From Wuchereria bancrofti (taxonomy: Eukaryota > Nematoda > Chromadorea > Rhabditida > Onchocercidae), in contig SSBO01000009.1 in NCBI GenBank assembly GCA_005281725.1, positions 6,200,303 through 6,264,302 of the forward strand: DNA of 64,000 nucleotides, in the 5' to 3' direction. The notes under the pieces are model-generated. The model was not told the DNA's origin. It ran no database searches and saw nothing but the letters and a program-made list of their open reading frames with translations. This document shows, piece after piece, positions 1 to 16,396 of this stretch. The first letter of the stretch is position 1; each line of letters starts with the position of its first letter. The translations under genes were made by a program, and so were the position numbers.

Positions 1-3903
<3,903 letters not shown>

Positions 3904-5624
3904 CTGCAAAATAATTACAATTCTAATAATTGTAATGCGGAATATACAGCCGCCTTGCTCTCAGCTTAACGCCTTCATACCTGTTTTTTCTGTCATGAAG
4001 TTCTTCCGATAATGTGATATATGCATCTGCTGCAGTACATATTTCGCAGAAAAAATTTTCTTAAAGGGAGAGGTACACACTATAAAAGTCAACCAGCAAA
4101 CATAAATTTCAAAAAAAAAAAGAGAAACTGACATCCTTAAGAGAAACTGATATTGTAAAGTACAGCCATTTACATACCAACAACAGTCTCATGCATCTAA
4201 CATTATTAGCAACAAGTGCAAATGACACTGTTAGAATTCTGTAACAAACTAGTATTCGCGCATGAAAATGTAGCCACACATCCACTTTGGTGCGTGAAAT
4301 CATTTATTTACTTCTCCCCTTTTGCCTTCCCTTCGTCAAAACTCTGCTTCACACCGAGCATTTCTTCCATTCACCCACTTTATGCTATCGATCACAAGTT
4401 CATAGATGAAAACCTGACGTCTCAATGCGAGTGTTTCAATTTATAGTATTCACTTGTTGTGTTTTTTTAATTAATACATCTGAACTGTAATATCGCTTGA
4501 GACGAGATGTCACAGTTTGTTCATCGCTCTAATTAATATACGTCTTCCTTTTTTCAAAAATAAGTAGCACAATTATTAGTCAATTCAAGCCGTGACAAGC
4601 GAGTGCGTACATTCCCTAATACATATTATTGTAACATTTGTCACTTTTCATTCTCTTTGCCAATACATTGCTAGTTTTTTTGAAATTTCAATTATATCCA
4701 GTTATACCTAACAGAAATATCCAATTTAATCTAAGGTATCACTCAAGAGGAGGTGGGAATGAACTTTCCGCATCTCACATTGTCCAGTGCGCATAGCTCG
4801 AGTTGGAAATATGCTTCATTGGTGTGGAATGATAGAAACTTAAACGCACATGCATTGGTCACTTTCCACTGACCATTCAAAGCAGCTCATTGAGATGCCC
4901 GAGAAGTTAATGTTAAGTCAAAAAAGATTGGCGTTAGTATGTTGTATTTCATCAAAATTATCTATTTCTCGGCCAAATGAGCATAGACTTTATTGGTTAA
5001 GAATATTACGTTACGTCAGTGAGAGTAAAATTTGAGAGAAGTTACTTCCTCGAATAGGTTTATTTTAAAATTTTATTTTTCGTTAACTTTTAATCAGGCT
5101 GAAACTTCATCGGAAACTTGTAATTAGACTTTGAATGACAGACTATAACTTGTATGGATTTCATTTCTGTATTTTGTATACAAATGACCAACTTCGTTTT
5201 GTTTCTTTTGTGTAGTTCTCTTTGCAAAATACTGTTATCACATCATAGAAAAAACGTTTTCACATTTGGAATGGAACTGAGAATGTCAAATTATCGACAC
5301 TCACGATTAAACGGTAGTGACAGTAACATACGACTGCATGAACCCATAAAGAAAAAAGTGACTTTATTTGATATGTACAAAGAACATCCAAAATGCAGCA
5401 TAGAATGGAACGGAATGAACTAAAATCGCAAGGAGGAATGGGCTTTTACTGATGCAATGAATTAAAAATAAGAATTTTGTTATGAAATGAAGTTAGAGTA
5501 AAATCAGCAAGGAAAGGGTCCTGAAGATGGGAATAACTAGCAAAAGAAATCCAAGGAGGAATTTCTATCTAGAAACTTCAGTATAAGAAAATAAAGAAGC
5601 TGAAATATTTAGCATTGAGAACTT
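3904..5624. other. Intergenic, upstream of swsn-4
   Basis: About 1.7 kb between the 5' end of swsn-4 and the 3' end of the BPI-like gene, both on the minus strand. Short ORFs occur on both strands but lack balanced codon use, plausible splice sites or recognisable motifs. It presumably holds the swsn-4 promoter and the BPI-like 3' UTR; I see no specific site. Confidence 0.5.
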
Positions 5625-8600
5625 CTACACTGAAATCGGCATTTGTTGGTAGAAACTACGCTCAATATTAAACTTTGTTTGCAACAAGATACCCCTATCT
5701 ACCAGACTGATCGATGTATTAGACAGTCGTGATGTTGCTGATTCGTTTAAACTGATACCTTCTCTAAATATCTCATTCACCATTTTCATCATAGCACCTT
5801 TCGCTGCTTCCTTGAAACTGTCCAGTGATTGCAGTGTAAGACCGAAAAAGTCGATATGTTCATGAAATTGTAGCGTTCTTATCTTTATTAATCCTGAAAT
5901 AATATTAAAACATATCCTAAGATAAAGCTAGTTGAAGTAGGTGTAGAAAAGCTTAAGAATAAACGTGATATTTTCAGCATTCTGAAGATATACGCACACG
6001 AACAGATGAAGTAAAATCGTTTGATCTCTTCTACTGTAGAACTATTCTGTAATGCTAGGTGATCGCCGGACAGCTAATGATGTTTTAATTGGTTTCACAT
6101 ACAGCATAAGACTGAACCTTCTTCAACAAAAGTGAAACTTCAAAAAAAATTTATAATCTCAACTGCCAAACTTTTGATTTATATTGCCTATAAGTTTGAT
6201 AATTTAATCTCGCCCAAACAAAAGAGTTTTCTCACGAAACTTTTGAACATACATTTACCGTATTTTGAAACTATCAGTTTCTCAGCATTTCCAAACTAGG
6301 ACGAGTGATTAGGTTGGATTTCTTATAGAGTAACTCCAAAGAAATTCGACTGCATATTGAAATAAAAAATTCTCATAGAGTAATCTCTAATTAATTTTAG
6401 TTTGTATTAAAACTAACCAGCAATACGACTAGGTAAGCTTATAACATTGCACTGTATTGTGGTACTGAACGGTATTAAGCCAATTTCTTCCGTTGTTCCT
6501 TCGACGAAAAATGTTGCATGCCCTTCGAGGGTTACAATAGCAGCATCTAATTTACGAAAAATTCACAATTCCAATTCAAAAATTATCTGTATTAGAAAAA
6601 AAATTGAAAATTCCCAAACATTACTAGTGTCTAATACGAAATTTTACTTTTCCTGGTAGACCACAAGTAATCAAACCTGCCGAAATGATTGCTTTAGGCG
6701 GTTCAGTTGTACGTATGATAATTTCAAGTTGCTTATTAGGGTATGTTTCGGCAACTTCCGGAATACTATCCGATAAGCAAACTTCATCTATTCCACATGA
6801 CGTACGTATTAATTTACCAAGCACAGGTGTTGTTGAACTCACGTTAAAAACGAACACACCAATGCTGAAAATAGCAATTGTGAAATATAATGGTGGAATT
6901 AAGAAATTCAACATATGTGTTACATATATAGAAGAAATCAAAGTTACCATTTCTGATTCAATCATTAAAATGTTGAAATCACTATGCTGGAAAGTAAAGT
7001 AACGTCTAGCATATAAATGCAACTCTGATAGTAGTAAACCGATATCGCAACGAAGTTTTATTACGCAGTTTAGGCCAGCCTTAAGAAATTTAAGCATGCC
7101 AGTTTTCCATCATAAAGAAAATGTTTCATTCTAAGTAAACATTTGAGGATTCTGAGAAATTTATGATGTAGGATGACCAACAATAAAGGTTTACTACTAT
7201 TGTTTTAAAACAATCGATAAATTTTAGCCTAAATATTCGTTGAGGCAGATTTGACAAATTTTAACATAGTTAGACATGTGCATATTCCAGAAGCTTCAAA
7301 AAAACCAAGAAAATATTAGCGCCTGGAACTTAGGCAGGAAAATCAAGCTTGTTAATGTTAATGCAAGTTAGCTTTCTTGTGTTAGCGAAGGGAAATAGAC
7401 CCGAACAGTGCAGCGATTGTGACAATCTGAATGGATCGTTTTCATATTAAATGGAGTAATGGTACATCCAAATGAAATTATTCACATTGTTTACTTTGAT
7501 CGAATTCTTACATATGTGCTTTAAGGAGGAGCGTGTTGATAGTATATTCCGATACCAGCAAGTCAACAGCATCTGCATTTATTACTTCACTGAATCGTAA
7601 CATTTTCGGTCGTTGATAAGAATTCTGAAGCAGTTATTTCTTTTTAAACAAAAATTGAGAACAATCAGGAAACTCTTAATGCTTAACGAAAGGTTTACAT
7701 TGTAATTAAAATGCTAACTTAAATGATATCCTCTAATTACTCTACTGATTTTTCTATTGCTATATGTATTAAAATGTAATAAAGTACCGCAAGTAAGTAT
7801 ACTGGAATAATTTCAAAAATAACGAAGAGATTTTTTTTAAATGATGGAATTAAAGGAACTATCTAGACTTGAAGAATTACAGGCATAGAAAATTTCTAAG
7901 TAGGGTTATGCGCATTTGTGGATTATCACGGATGGAGCAATAGAGATAAATGAATAAAACAAACAATAGTTTGATCATGTGCTTTAATATACACATCACC
8001 ATCTAGTCCGATAAAAAATTTTCCGTATGTCGCACTAGTGTCCAGAATACTAAGTGAAAGAATTAACAGAGATAGCTTTCTTCGCGAATTTTCCCAACTA
8101 TTGTTCTATAAACAGATCATTCTTTAAGTGAAAATTAGTGAAAGTGTTCAAGAAAAAGTACAGCTCATATTAAAACTAAAATTTTATAAACTTCAAGACA
8201 TAATTTAAGGAAAGCAAACAAAAAAAACTAACAGTGCTAGACGAAATTCCCTTTGATTTCTGAAGTGCTACATTTGTTGGGAAAGTAGACGATGAATTTA
8301 GAATTATTGACTCCAATTTATGGCCATAAGAAGCTGTATTGAATAATCTACTCAACTGTGATTCTTGTAACATAATCCCTGCAGAAGTCGTTTGCATCTT
8401 AAGTTGCATTGGAACTACAAATATCATTCATATTAAATAAGTAATTTTCCAACGTATTTTATGAAGGGAAAAAAGTACAACTATTTTCATTTAAATGGTA
8501 TATTTTTTATAGAAAAAGGATCACCCTGCAGATAATTTGATTCCGATCCCAAAATCCTTTTCATTTTCTGGCCGCTTATATTATCTGAGTTCTAAAAATC

Positions 8601-11600
8601 ACTTCAAAAAGGAATATATTATACTCAGTAGTTTATAATAGTATTTCATGCTTGACAGGTTTCCGGAAGAAAAACATTCCCAGCAACTTCTGATAGATAA
8701 AAAACCCATTGCTGTTTTAAAAGCCATGCAAGAAAAATCTACCAATTTAAAGATCAAACAGATAAGCATTTTATGATGTTTTCGAAAACAGATTTTATGT
8801 AATGAAACCAAGATGATGCAATAAAATATGCTTATTTTAAAGGGAAAAAAGGAAGCGGTGAGCAACCTCGAAAAATATTTGATATAAATCAAAGATGGAT
8901 ATTTGATTTGGTATTTGAAGCAATTGACTATTCAATTCATTATTGACCACATTATTCACAGTAATGCAAAGAGTTTCTTCTAATATCTGTCGAGTCTTCA
9001 TCGTTATTTCATGCTATAGCAAATCTTATATTACAATTTTATTTGCATCCAAACTTTGTAATCTTTTACTGTTCCAAATAATATAAACAATTTACCGAAA
9101 GAGCACTTAAAGGAAAGCCAACATATGCGTGGTATACACACGCGAATACCACATATTTAAGCATCACTTTTTTAATTTTGAAACCAATATTCACTTTAAA
9201 ATTTGACAGGGAGTAGGTGAAAAGCATAAAAGTGACTTGTTTAATAATTACCTGATACTTGGTATTGACAATGATAGTGAACAGGCCCATATTTTCCACC
9301 CAAGCGAGGATAACTTCATTAATTAGAGAACAACTGACTACTCGAATATATGGCACATTATCTACAGTCTTTTGAATATCGAATGTCGCCTCTACCACAA
9401 GCTGGTTAGCAGATATTGCTAGTGTCCCATATGTAGGTATTGTCATCGAAAGTAATGGTAATGGTTGTAAGTGACCGTATAATGTACCTACGATGCTTTA
9501 ACATTGATTTTAGTTGACAATTTGATTGCGAATGACTGAAAAGACCGTGGTATTCCTTTTTCACTAAACCAATTATTAGTAATGATAGTTATTTTCCACT
9601 TCTTGAAACCAATTTTTGTGAGCGTAATTTAGCCGAATTTCGTTTTTTCTGTTTTATTTACATCAAATAGTACTAGAACCTACTAAAAGTTAAAGCCACT
9701 AATCCTAAGTGTTAACAGATTTGGTGGTGTTGGTACTGCTCCAACGTATGATGGATTTTGATGTGCAACGAGTTGGAAATCCTGAATTTTAACACATCCT
9801 TCCGGAAAACACTGCTGTTGAGGAGGAATTATCACCTGTTTAACATACTTCTTGAATAAATGATCTGAAATGGAAAGTTGATTTATTGATAAAAAGTTTC
9901 AGGTTTTATCATCAATTGCAAGATCAATAAACATTTGGATTATGGAAACATCTTCATAGCCAATATCTTCAGTTGATCCTGCATTATGTACAACAGCTAT
10001 AATATACTTGATGTCGGAAAAATTGAAATAATTTACAATATAAATATATATAAATAATCAAAATATTTAATATTCTATAAATATTCCGCACTGAAGTGAT
10101 TCAGCACACAAAATGAATATAATTGAATGTTACGATGTCTAATGTAATAATGAATTATTTATCTAATTCTCATCTTTGTTTCTGGTTCCAAGCTTTTCTT
10201 CAATGTAAAATACAGGAAACCAATTCAATTCACATGTAAATTCAATTCACATGCTTTGATACCAACCTTATATTCACTGATTTAGCCGTCTCTTTTTTGT
10301 ACATATCTTTTTGTATCCAATGGGATTATATCACAATATGCATGTTTGTAAACCATACCCACTTTGTATATGAGTTAGAATCATAAAGCAAATTTTCATC
10401 ACAATTTCTTCTTCGGAATCCATTTCTGCACAGATTTCTTCTGCTGGGAACACCAATAATTCTTTTACCGGTCATTTCATTAAAAAGAATTTTTTCGTAA
10501 AACAACAATGAAGGAGGTTACACGGTAAATATTTTGGTGCCAGAAATCAATACCAAAATCAATATCGTGGAAGTTCTGGTTTTGTTTGCGGAAATCTTTT
10601 TTAGTGAAGTGATCCGGAAATGAATTATCAGTGTTCGCAGCAGTGTGACAAGCCGGAGCGATGATAAGTAATTTTGATATGATTCTAACTTTGGATACAA
10701 AGATATGTACAAAAAAGAGACAATTACAATCATTGAATATAAGGTTGGTACCAAAGCGGAAATATTTACATGTGAATTGAATTGGTTTCCTGTATTTTAC
10801 ATTGAAGAAAAGCTTGGAACCAGAAACAAAGATGAGAATTAGATAAATAATTCATTATTACATTAGACATCGTAACATTCAATTATATTCATTTTGTGTG
10901 CTGAATCACTTCAATGCGAAATATTTATAGAATATTAAAAACAAAGGAACACAGACTATTCTGCACAAATATTTATATTGCGGATTATTTTAATTTTCTC
11001 AACACTTGGCACCTTGATAATTAGTGCTGATAATTACAACCGTGTAATTTGAATTATGGTTTTCCACTAACGTTGGCTATATTAAAAATCTGAATGAGCT
11101 GTAACATCCAAGCTATTTTTCATGCTTTCAGTATTTCCATGCTCTGATTCTTCTCCAAATTTTTAAATTACTGTTATTTTCTGGTGTGGAACTTTCTGGC
11201 TTGATTTAAATAGTAACTTCTCAACGAAGTTTTAAAGAGATACGCATGAAGAAACAAAGCAATACCGACTACTCTGGATAATTGGTGAAAGATATCATCA
11301 CTGAATCGCACTCGCAGAGCTGATTGCAGTGGGATGAAAATTTCACCGGGTGTTGCGAGACATTCATCGGCTGTGTTTGCTAACCACAATGCAATCTTTA
11401 AAAAGTAACATTCGTGCTTTTATGAAATCCAAGAACATTTTTTCATCGTTAAAAAATTTTCATTCCGAAATTCAATTTTTTTTGAGGTTCATTGAAGACG
11501 GAAAAATAATTTTGTAAAAAAGGGTTCAGGTTTTACAAATAACAAAGAAAGTGTGATGAATAATTGATCTGACCTCTGAACTAAAACATGTTTCTCTGCC

Positions 11601-12392
11601 AATTATTTTATGAATTTTAGAAATATGGAACTCTAGGATCTATTTAAAACTTGATTTAACAAAAAAAAAAAAAAAAAAAATTAGATAGGCGCTCTTCAAA
11701 TATTTGAGATATATGCTAAAACTGCTATTGATCCAATGGGTTAGCATTTCTAAGTGGGAATATGCTTAAGCAATTTTTGTTAATTGAAAAACAACAACAT
11801 ACTTGCATATTGCCACTTTTCTTCATGAAGTATGATAACAAATCATTTGATAAATGTCATAGCAATTCACAAATGTGTATGTCCCATTTTCATAAACACA
11901 AAACAATTGCTCCATTTGGGATCAAAAATTTTTTGCAAACTTACCGTAACGAAGGCAAAATGATGGTGCATTTGAGAACGGTTCTGTGTATATCGCGTAG
12001 CACAACTCAATTGTGCTCGATTTGGTGGTGTTCACTTGACAACTGTTCCAATTAGTTTTCAAGTTCACTGAACTCCGGAAAAAGAGAGTATTTTTAATTA
12101 AATTACTTGTACGTTAGTGAGGATCAGAGATCAAGAAATAATGAATTAAAGTAGCATTAATAATAAGTGACAGGGTTAAAGTGCAATGACGCAGTCCTTA
12201 CACTGTTTAAATGTGGAAATAAAAAACAAAAAAGACACAGATAACCTTAAGTCTACAATTTTTAGCTAAACAAATCAAACAGATTAGAGCAGAGGACAAC
12301 GAGGAGGACGGAACAATCTAGAAATATCAGTGATTTTTACACAACCGTAGGATCAGCAAAACAATTAGGATGCAGTTGCAGTTTTTCGTCAT
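5625..12392 (-). CDS. LBP/BPI/CETP-family lipid-binding protein (secreted)
   Basis: Exons, mostly phase-matched: 12067-11945, 11379-11266, 9864 to about 9697, 9487-9252, 9013-8867, 8591-8525, 8414-8233, 6986 (or 6864)-6662, 6546-6418 and 5893-5625 (stop TAG). A possible first exon at 12392-12340 encodes a signal-peptide-like start (MTKNCNCILIVLLILRL), but its junction is not proven. Family marks: IIPPQQQCFPEGCV, then APT-type strand text, GTLAISANQLVVEATFDIQK, SCSLINE with VENMGL (N-terminal barrel), and C-terminal barrel LGKLIRTSCGIDEVCLSDSI followed by IPEVAETYPN, ending SLVDRGILLQTKF. Nematodes have many such BPI-fold proteins; they bind lipid in a hydrophobic tunnel and are usually secreted. 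The N-terminal exons carry four or more Cys not typical of mammalian BPI. The 9864/9487 junction would need a weak GC donor, and the exon near 6.9 kb is unresolved. Confidence 0.82.
10066..10940. repeat. Long imperfect inverted repeat (fold-back element) inside a BPI-gene intron
   Basis: The sequence from about 10066 to 10320 is repeated, reverse-complemented and nearly identical, at about 10690-10940 (for example ttctggttccaagcttttct on the left, its complement on the right). The similarity continues inward with lower identity and a ~50-nt extra piece in the left arm, so almost the whole 875 bp is one palindrome centred near 10500. It lies in the intron between the exons ending 11266 and starting 9864. 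No transposase is encoded and I do not see a clear target-site duplication. It could be a fold-back/MITE-type element or a local inverted duplication. Confidence 0.85.
11658..11681. repeat. Poly-A homopolymer run
   Basis: An uninterrupted run of about 20 A residues in the intron between the BPI-gene exons at 11266-11379 and 11945-12067. It may be the tail of an old retroposed piece or simple slippage; nothing recognisable precedes it. Confidence 0.7.
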
Positions 12393-14677
12393 TATTTACA
12401 GCCTAATTATTGATGATGGTGGATTTTATTTCAGTTACATTTTCTTATTGAGAAACAAATTTTGGAAAAGCAGAAATAGAGAACACTCAATTTATACACA
12501 AAAATTTGAATTTTAGAAGAAAAATAAAGTAATTAAAAAACAAAGATAAAGTGTCAAAAGGAATTTCTTTCAAAACAAAAATAAAATATCCTGTTTCAGG
12601 TGTTGCTAAAAATCTTTTGACATTAAGTACGAGAATCTCTAGTAGATATAATTGTCATTGTATCTCAATTAAGTTCTGCGACAAACAGTACAGTTCAAAT
12701 TCTAATATATATGCCTTATCATTTTTGTACCCTATAGCACAAGTTAGGCAGTCAATACAGAAATCATGAAAAAAATATCATAAATCAGGATACATGTAAC
12801 TACTTATTTAAAATGAGAATTTTGTTGTGTAACGGGTAACGAATAAATGCAATTACCAAGTTCCATAGCATCTTGAGCTATGTGGAAATAACCATGTCTT
12901 AAGTTGTTAAGTGAAACTGGTTCTGTGACCATCCTCAATACACCTCATTCATATATGCGCATCTTCAAGGACAAATATTTCTCCAATAAAAAATCGACAA
13001 CCAATAAAGTCTTATAGGAAGTAAAGATCGTAAGTTTAAAAGGTGGTGATTCCCTTTACGACACATAACTCCCGCTAGTTGCCCAGTGTCCCCTTGAGAA
13101 TTCCAATTCCCATGCTCACCGACAGCTGTTGAATTAACTTTCATTTCGTATCCCACTTTCTCTCTTTATAGTAATTGTTTCACCCAGTTCTGCATGTCAC
13201 GATGTGCAAAGGACAAGCTTTTTAATTCGTTAAATTCAAATGTGAAATGATGCATCAACCTCAAATCACAAGTTTTTTCGCAAAACGGTAGCCGGCACCA
13301 TTAATAGAATTTCGAGCAATCTAAAAATTTTATCTATACAAACTCGGAAAGCGATTGCAACAGGAATTTTTATTGTGTAAAAAATGATAAACAGCAATGG
13401 AGAAAAAAGACGAAGCAAATATGAGTAATTGTTGGTGAATTTGGATAACTTTTAAGAATGTGAATCATCCGAAATCTAAGAATATAGGTATGAGGAATGT
13501 GCTTTAGTATTAAAATGTATAATTATGCGTAAATTCACATTCATGTAATATCTCTACACACTTTTTTCAGTATTAAACAAAGGATTTTAGACAAATTTCA
13601 GTCAAGAATGTCTTTAAATCAAGGCCAACGATGGAATGCAACGCAAAGTGAGATAAAATTAGCTACTATTTAGAATGGCAGTTGGCATTTCTCTAAAATT
13701 TCTTCCTTCGAATCTCTGAAACCTTACAAATTGCCCAAATTCACCTTTTCTGCTTCGAGATGAGGTAATATAACATATAAAGTAGTCCTCTTATCAATAT
13801 CAGACCTATTATTTCAGAATGTTCAAATAAATCCATGGTAAAAATAAATCAATCTGCATAATACGGAGAATTAACTAATATAATGGATTCTTCGTAATTT
13901 TAAAATCTTACTCTGTGATGTATTTCACCTATAAATAGATCTAAAGAAGCGAAAGTTCTAAACCAGCTGTAACTGACAAACAAAATTCGACAGTTAGTGG
14001 ACGAACTGAAAGATTGACAAAACGAATCAAAGAAAAACGACAACTAACTGAAACTTATGTAAGGAACTGATAAAACCTTGTTGACATTTCCTTTGCAAAC
14101 TTCCACTTTTCGACATTATTGACAGCAGAACATTCCAATTGTATTTCACCACTTTTTACACTCAAACGATGTGTTCACTAACCCAACTTCTTTCGTCATA
14201 TAATTCTAACAAATTTCCAAAAAAGTTCACACAAACCAATTTTCTGTTTGAAACAAATATTATACAATGAACTTTGAAAAAAGGAAAGTACTGCAAAATC
14301 TAGCAAAACATAACTATACGAGATCAATATATATAACTCCATTAGCAACAATAATGGACATCTGTTTAGAAAAATATTTGATAAAAAATATATTACAGCA
14401 AATAAGACGGCCTTTGAGAATGAGAACTGCAAGGCAAAACAAGCTGTAACAGTGATGAAATAATAAAAGAGGCAGTACAAAAATCTGAAATAACTTACAA
14501 GGAAAATTTCCTGAAATTGGCAAAATCCAATAATGTTTAGAAAAAACTTGCACACATAACTTAGCACTGAGGAATGCAAAATGAGCAACGAAGTTATGAA
14601 AATGAATGGAATTATAAATATCTAGGTTACTGCTGAAAGATAAACTTGGAAATGGAATGATATGAAGAGTGATGAAA
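12393..14677. other. Intergenic with one unexplained ORF patch (12965-13156)
   Basis: Mostly AT-rich and featureless. The exception is 12965-13156 on the minus strand, an open 63-codon stretch with clearly higher GC and balanced amino-acid use (MGYEMKVNSTAVGEHGNWNS then GDTGQLAGVMCRKG). I do not recognise it. It may be an exon of an unmodelled gene, a decayed insertion or chance. Confidence 0.35.
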
Positions 14678-16396
14678 TCAGTCATCAAAATTAAGACCTG
14701 TTGGTCGAGTTCTTCGTCGTTTGCTCGATTCTGGTGTTGAGCCATTTTCATGTTTTTCAGATTTCTAAAATAAATGAAACATTAAAAAAACAGTGAGCAT
14801 CATTTCTAGACAGCTTTTGAATCACCCTGTTCTGTGATCAGAACACTTAAAATTTTTACACGAATATGAAATGAGAAACGAGTAAATTTTACATAATCCT
14901 TCAAAACATTTTCTCATTTCATGATTTCTTGAAGAAATAGCAAATAATTACACTGGAGTGTGCAGGCCACTTTACTTGTAATAAATCCAACTTCTCAATA
15001 TTTCATTCAGCTTGAACTGACTTTAGCTTGCTGACTGCTTGCTTACTAATCAAAGCAACATTAAAATTTTTTGAATTACGAGAAACTGCCATAAAGTAAT
15101 CTCGAATATTGCAACATGAAAAATGTAGTTCAAGTGTGCAAATCTTCAAACCACATACCTGTTTATCCTGTCCATTCTAAAGCAAGCTCCAATAAATTTT
15201 AACAAAAGTACTTGCCTTTCTTTGGTCTGATTGACTTCGCATTGTTTTCCGAGCGGCCATTGGCTCATCACCTATTCTACTTCTTAGTTGACGCTCAGAC
15301 TACAACATACCATACCATTCTATTTTATCTATTCTAAAACGAATTTCTACTGAATTTTAACAAAATTAAATACCTTTCTCTGACCTGATTGATTCCGTAT
15401 TGTTTTTCGAGCAGCCATTTGTTCAACATCTGTTCTATTTCTTATCTGACACTCAAGCTAAAATTGTTCAGTATCAAAACACTCCAATTTTTCAATGTAT
15501 AATATATTAAAACGTTCAGAACGATTTTCCTAATTAAGGCTAATCTTCCTGCCAAATTTAACATTGCTGCCATTTGAAAAATAACAAGATTAGAAGTGAC
15601 CATCTCATTTCAAAATTAAATAGTTTTAGTAGAAGAGGTCAATAATATGGTAATTCTCCAGCAATACACTTGTGCGTAGTTTATTTTAAATTTGTTGTGC
15701 AGCATTACTTTCTGAAATAAGGTTTGGCACTGCTTCTTTACAGCTAATGTAATTGAGATTGTTTCCAAAATAATAAAAAGTTTCTTCGTATTTCAAATCA
15801 ACAATGACATGGGAAATATTAGCAAAAACTAAAAACCCCCGCAAGCATGAAGTTTATTGAAGAATAAGTGAAGAAACTGAATTTAAACATGATGAACATG
15901 CAGAAAAATACAGAGCTTACCAAGCTCAAGTAGGCATTAACAGCTCTTTCCAGCAAATCAACAGTTCTTAATTGCATATTTGCATTAATAACACGGTTCA
16001 ATTCGATCCTATTGACAACATGAACTAGAATCAGTTTATCATCTGTTACTTCGGATACTTTCAGCGTTCTTCTCAGTATCATTTCTCTGGAAAACATGGA
16101 AGATTACTGTTCAAAAACTTTACAACTGAAACATACAGCAATATTGTATCCAGCCTACACAAATCTTAACAAGTGATAATCGAAACTACACTAAATATGA
16201 TTAGTGCATATTGTTAAAATTAATAAAGAACATTATGTGCATAAAAAAATCACAAATATTAAATATAAAAGGTTTAATTTTTCAAAGCTGAAATCTGGCA
16301 AAAATTTTGAAAAGGGCGCAACACATACTCCCGCGACTCAAAATTAGCTCCAGCAGTTACTAACAATTTTGCTATTATGTATCTAACTTCACTCAT
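14678..16396 (-). CDS. Small unrecognised protein (162 aa) with a tandemly duplicated exon
   Basis: Five phase-matched exons: 16396-16329, 16086-15921, 15457-15374, 15299-15216 and 14764-14678, 489 nt in total. The first two encode a folded-looking N-terminus (MSEVRYIIAKLLVTAGANFE, then LRRTLKVSEVTDDKLILVHV and QLRTVDLLERAVNAYLSL) likely to be helical. Exons 3 and 4 are homologous 28-codon units (DVEQMAARKTIRNQSGQRK and DEPMAARKTMRSQSDQRK), Arg/Lys/Gln-rich. The end is polar and basic with SSKRRRTRPTG, which could act as a nuclear-localisation signal. Both repeat exons are phase 0-0, so either could be skipped without a frameshift. The intron after exon 4 uses a GC donor (AAG|GCAAGT). I do not recognise a family; a nuclear adaptor is only a guess from charge. 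Confidence 0.7.
15216..15457 (-). repeat. Tandem duplication of an exon with flanking intron, period 158 bp
   Basis: Exons 15457-15374 and 15299-15216 are both exactly 84 nt and match at about 65 of 84 positions by my count. The downstream intron flanks are also alike (attttaacaaaattaaatac against attttaacaaaagtacttgc on the plus strand). This shows a segmental tandem duplication of exon plus intron rather than coincidence. Confidence 0.85.

Noticed and set aside
6685..7002. Plus-strand ORF of 105 codons opposite the BPI C-terminal exon
   Set aside because: It is antisense to the exon with clear BPI text (LGKLIRTSCGIDEVCLSDSI) and has no family features of its own.
14267..14588. Overlapping ORFs on both strands near the 3' end of the orphan gene
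   Set aside because: The minus ORF runs through the stop of the orphan gene in another frame and is a string of Phe/Leu/Ile codons typical of AT-rich non-coding DNA.
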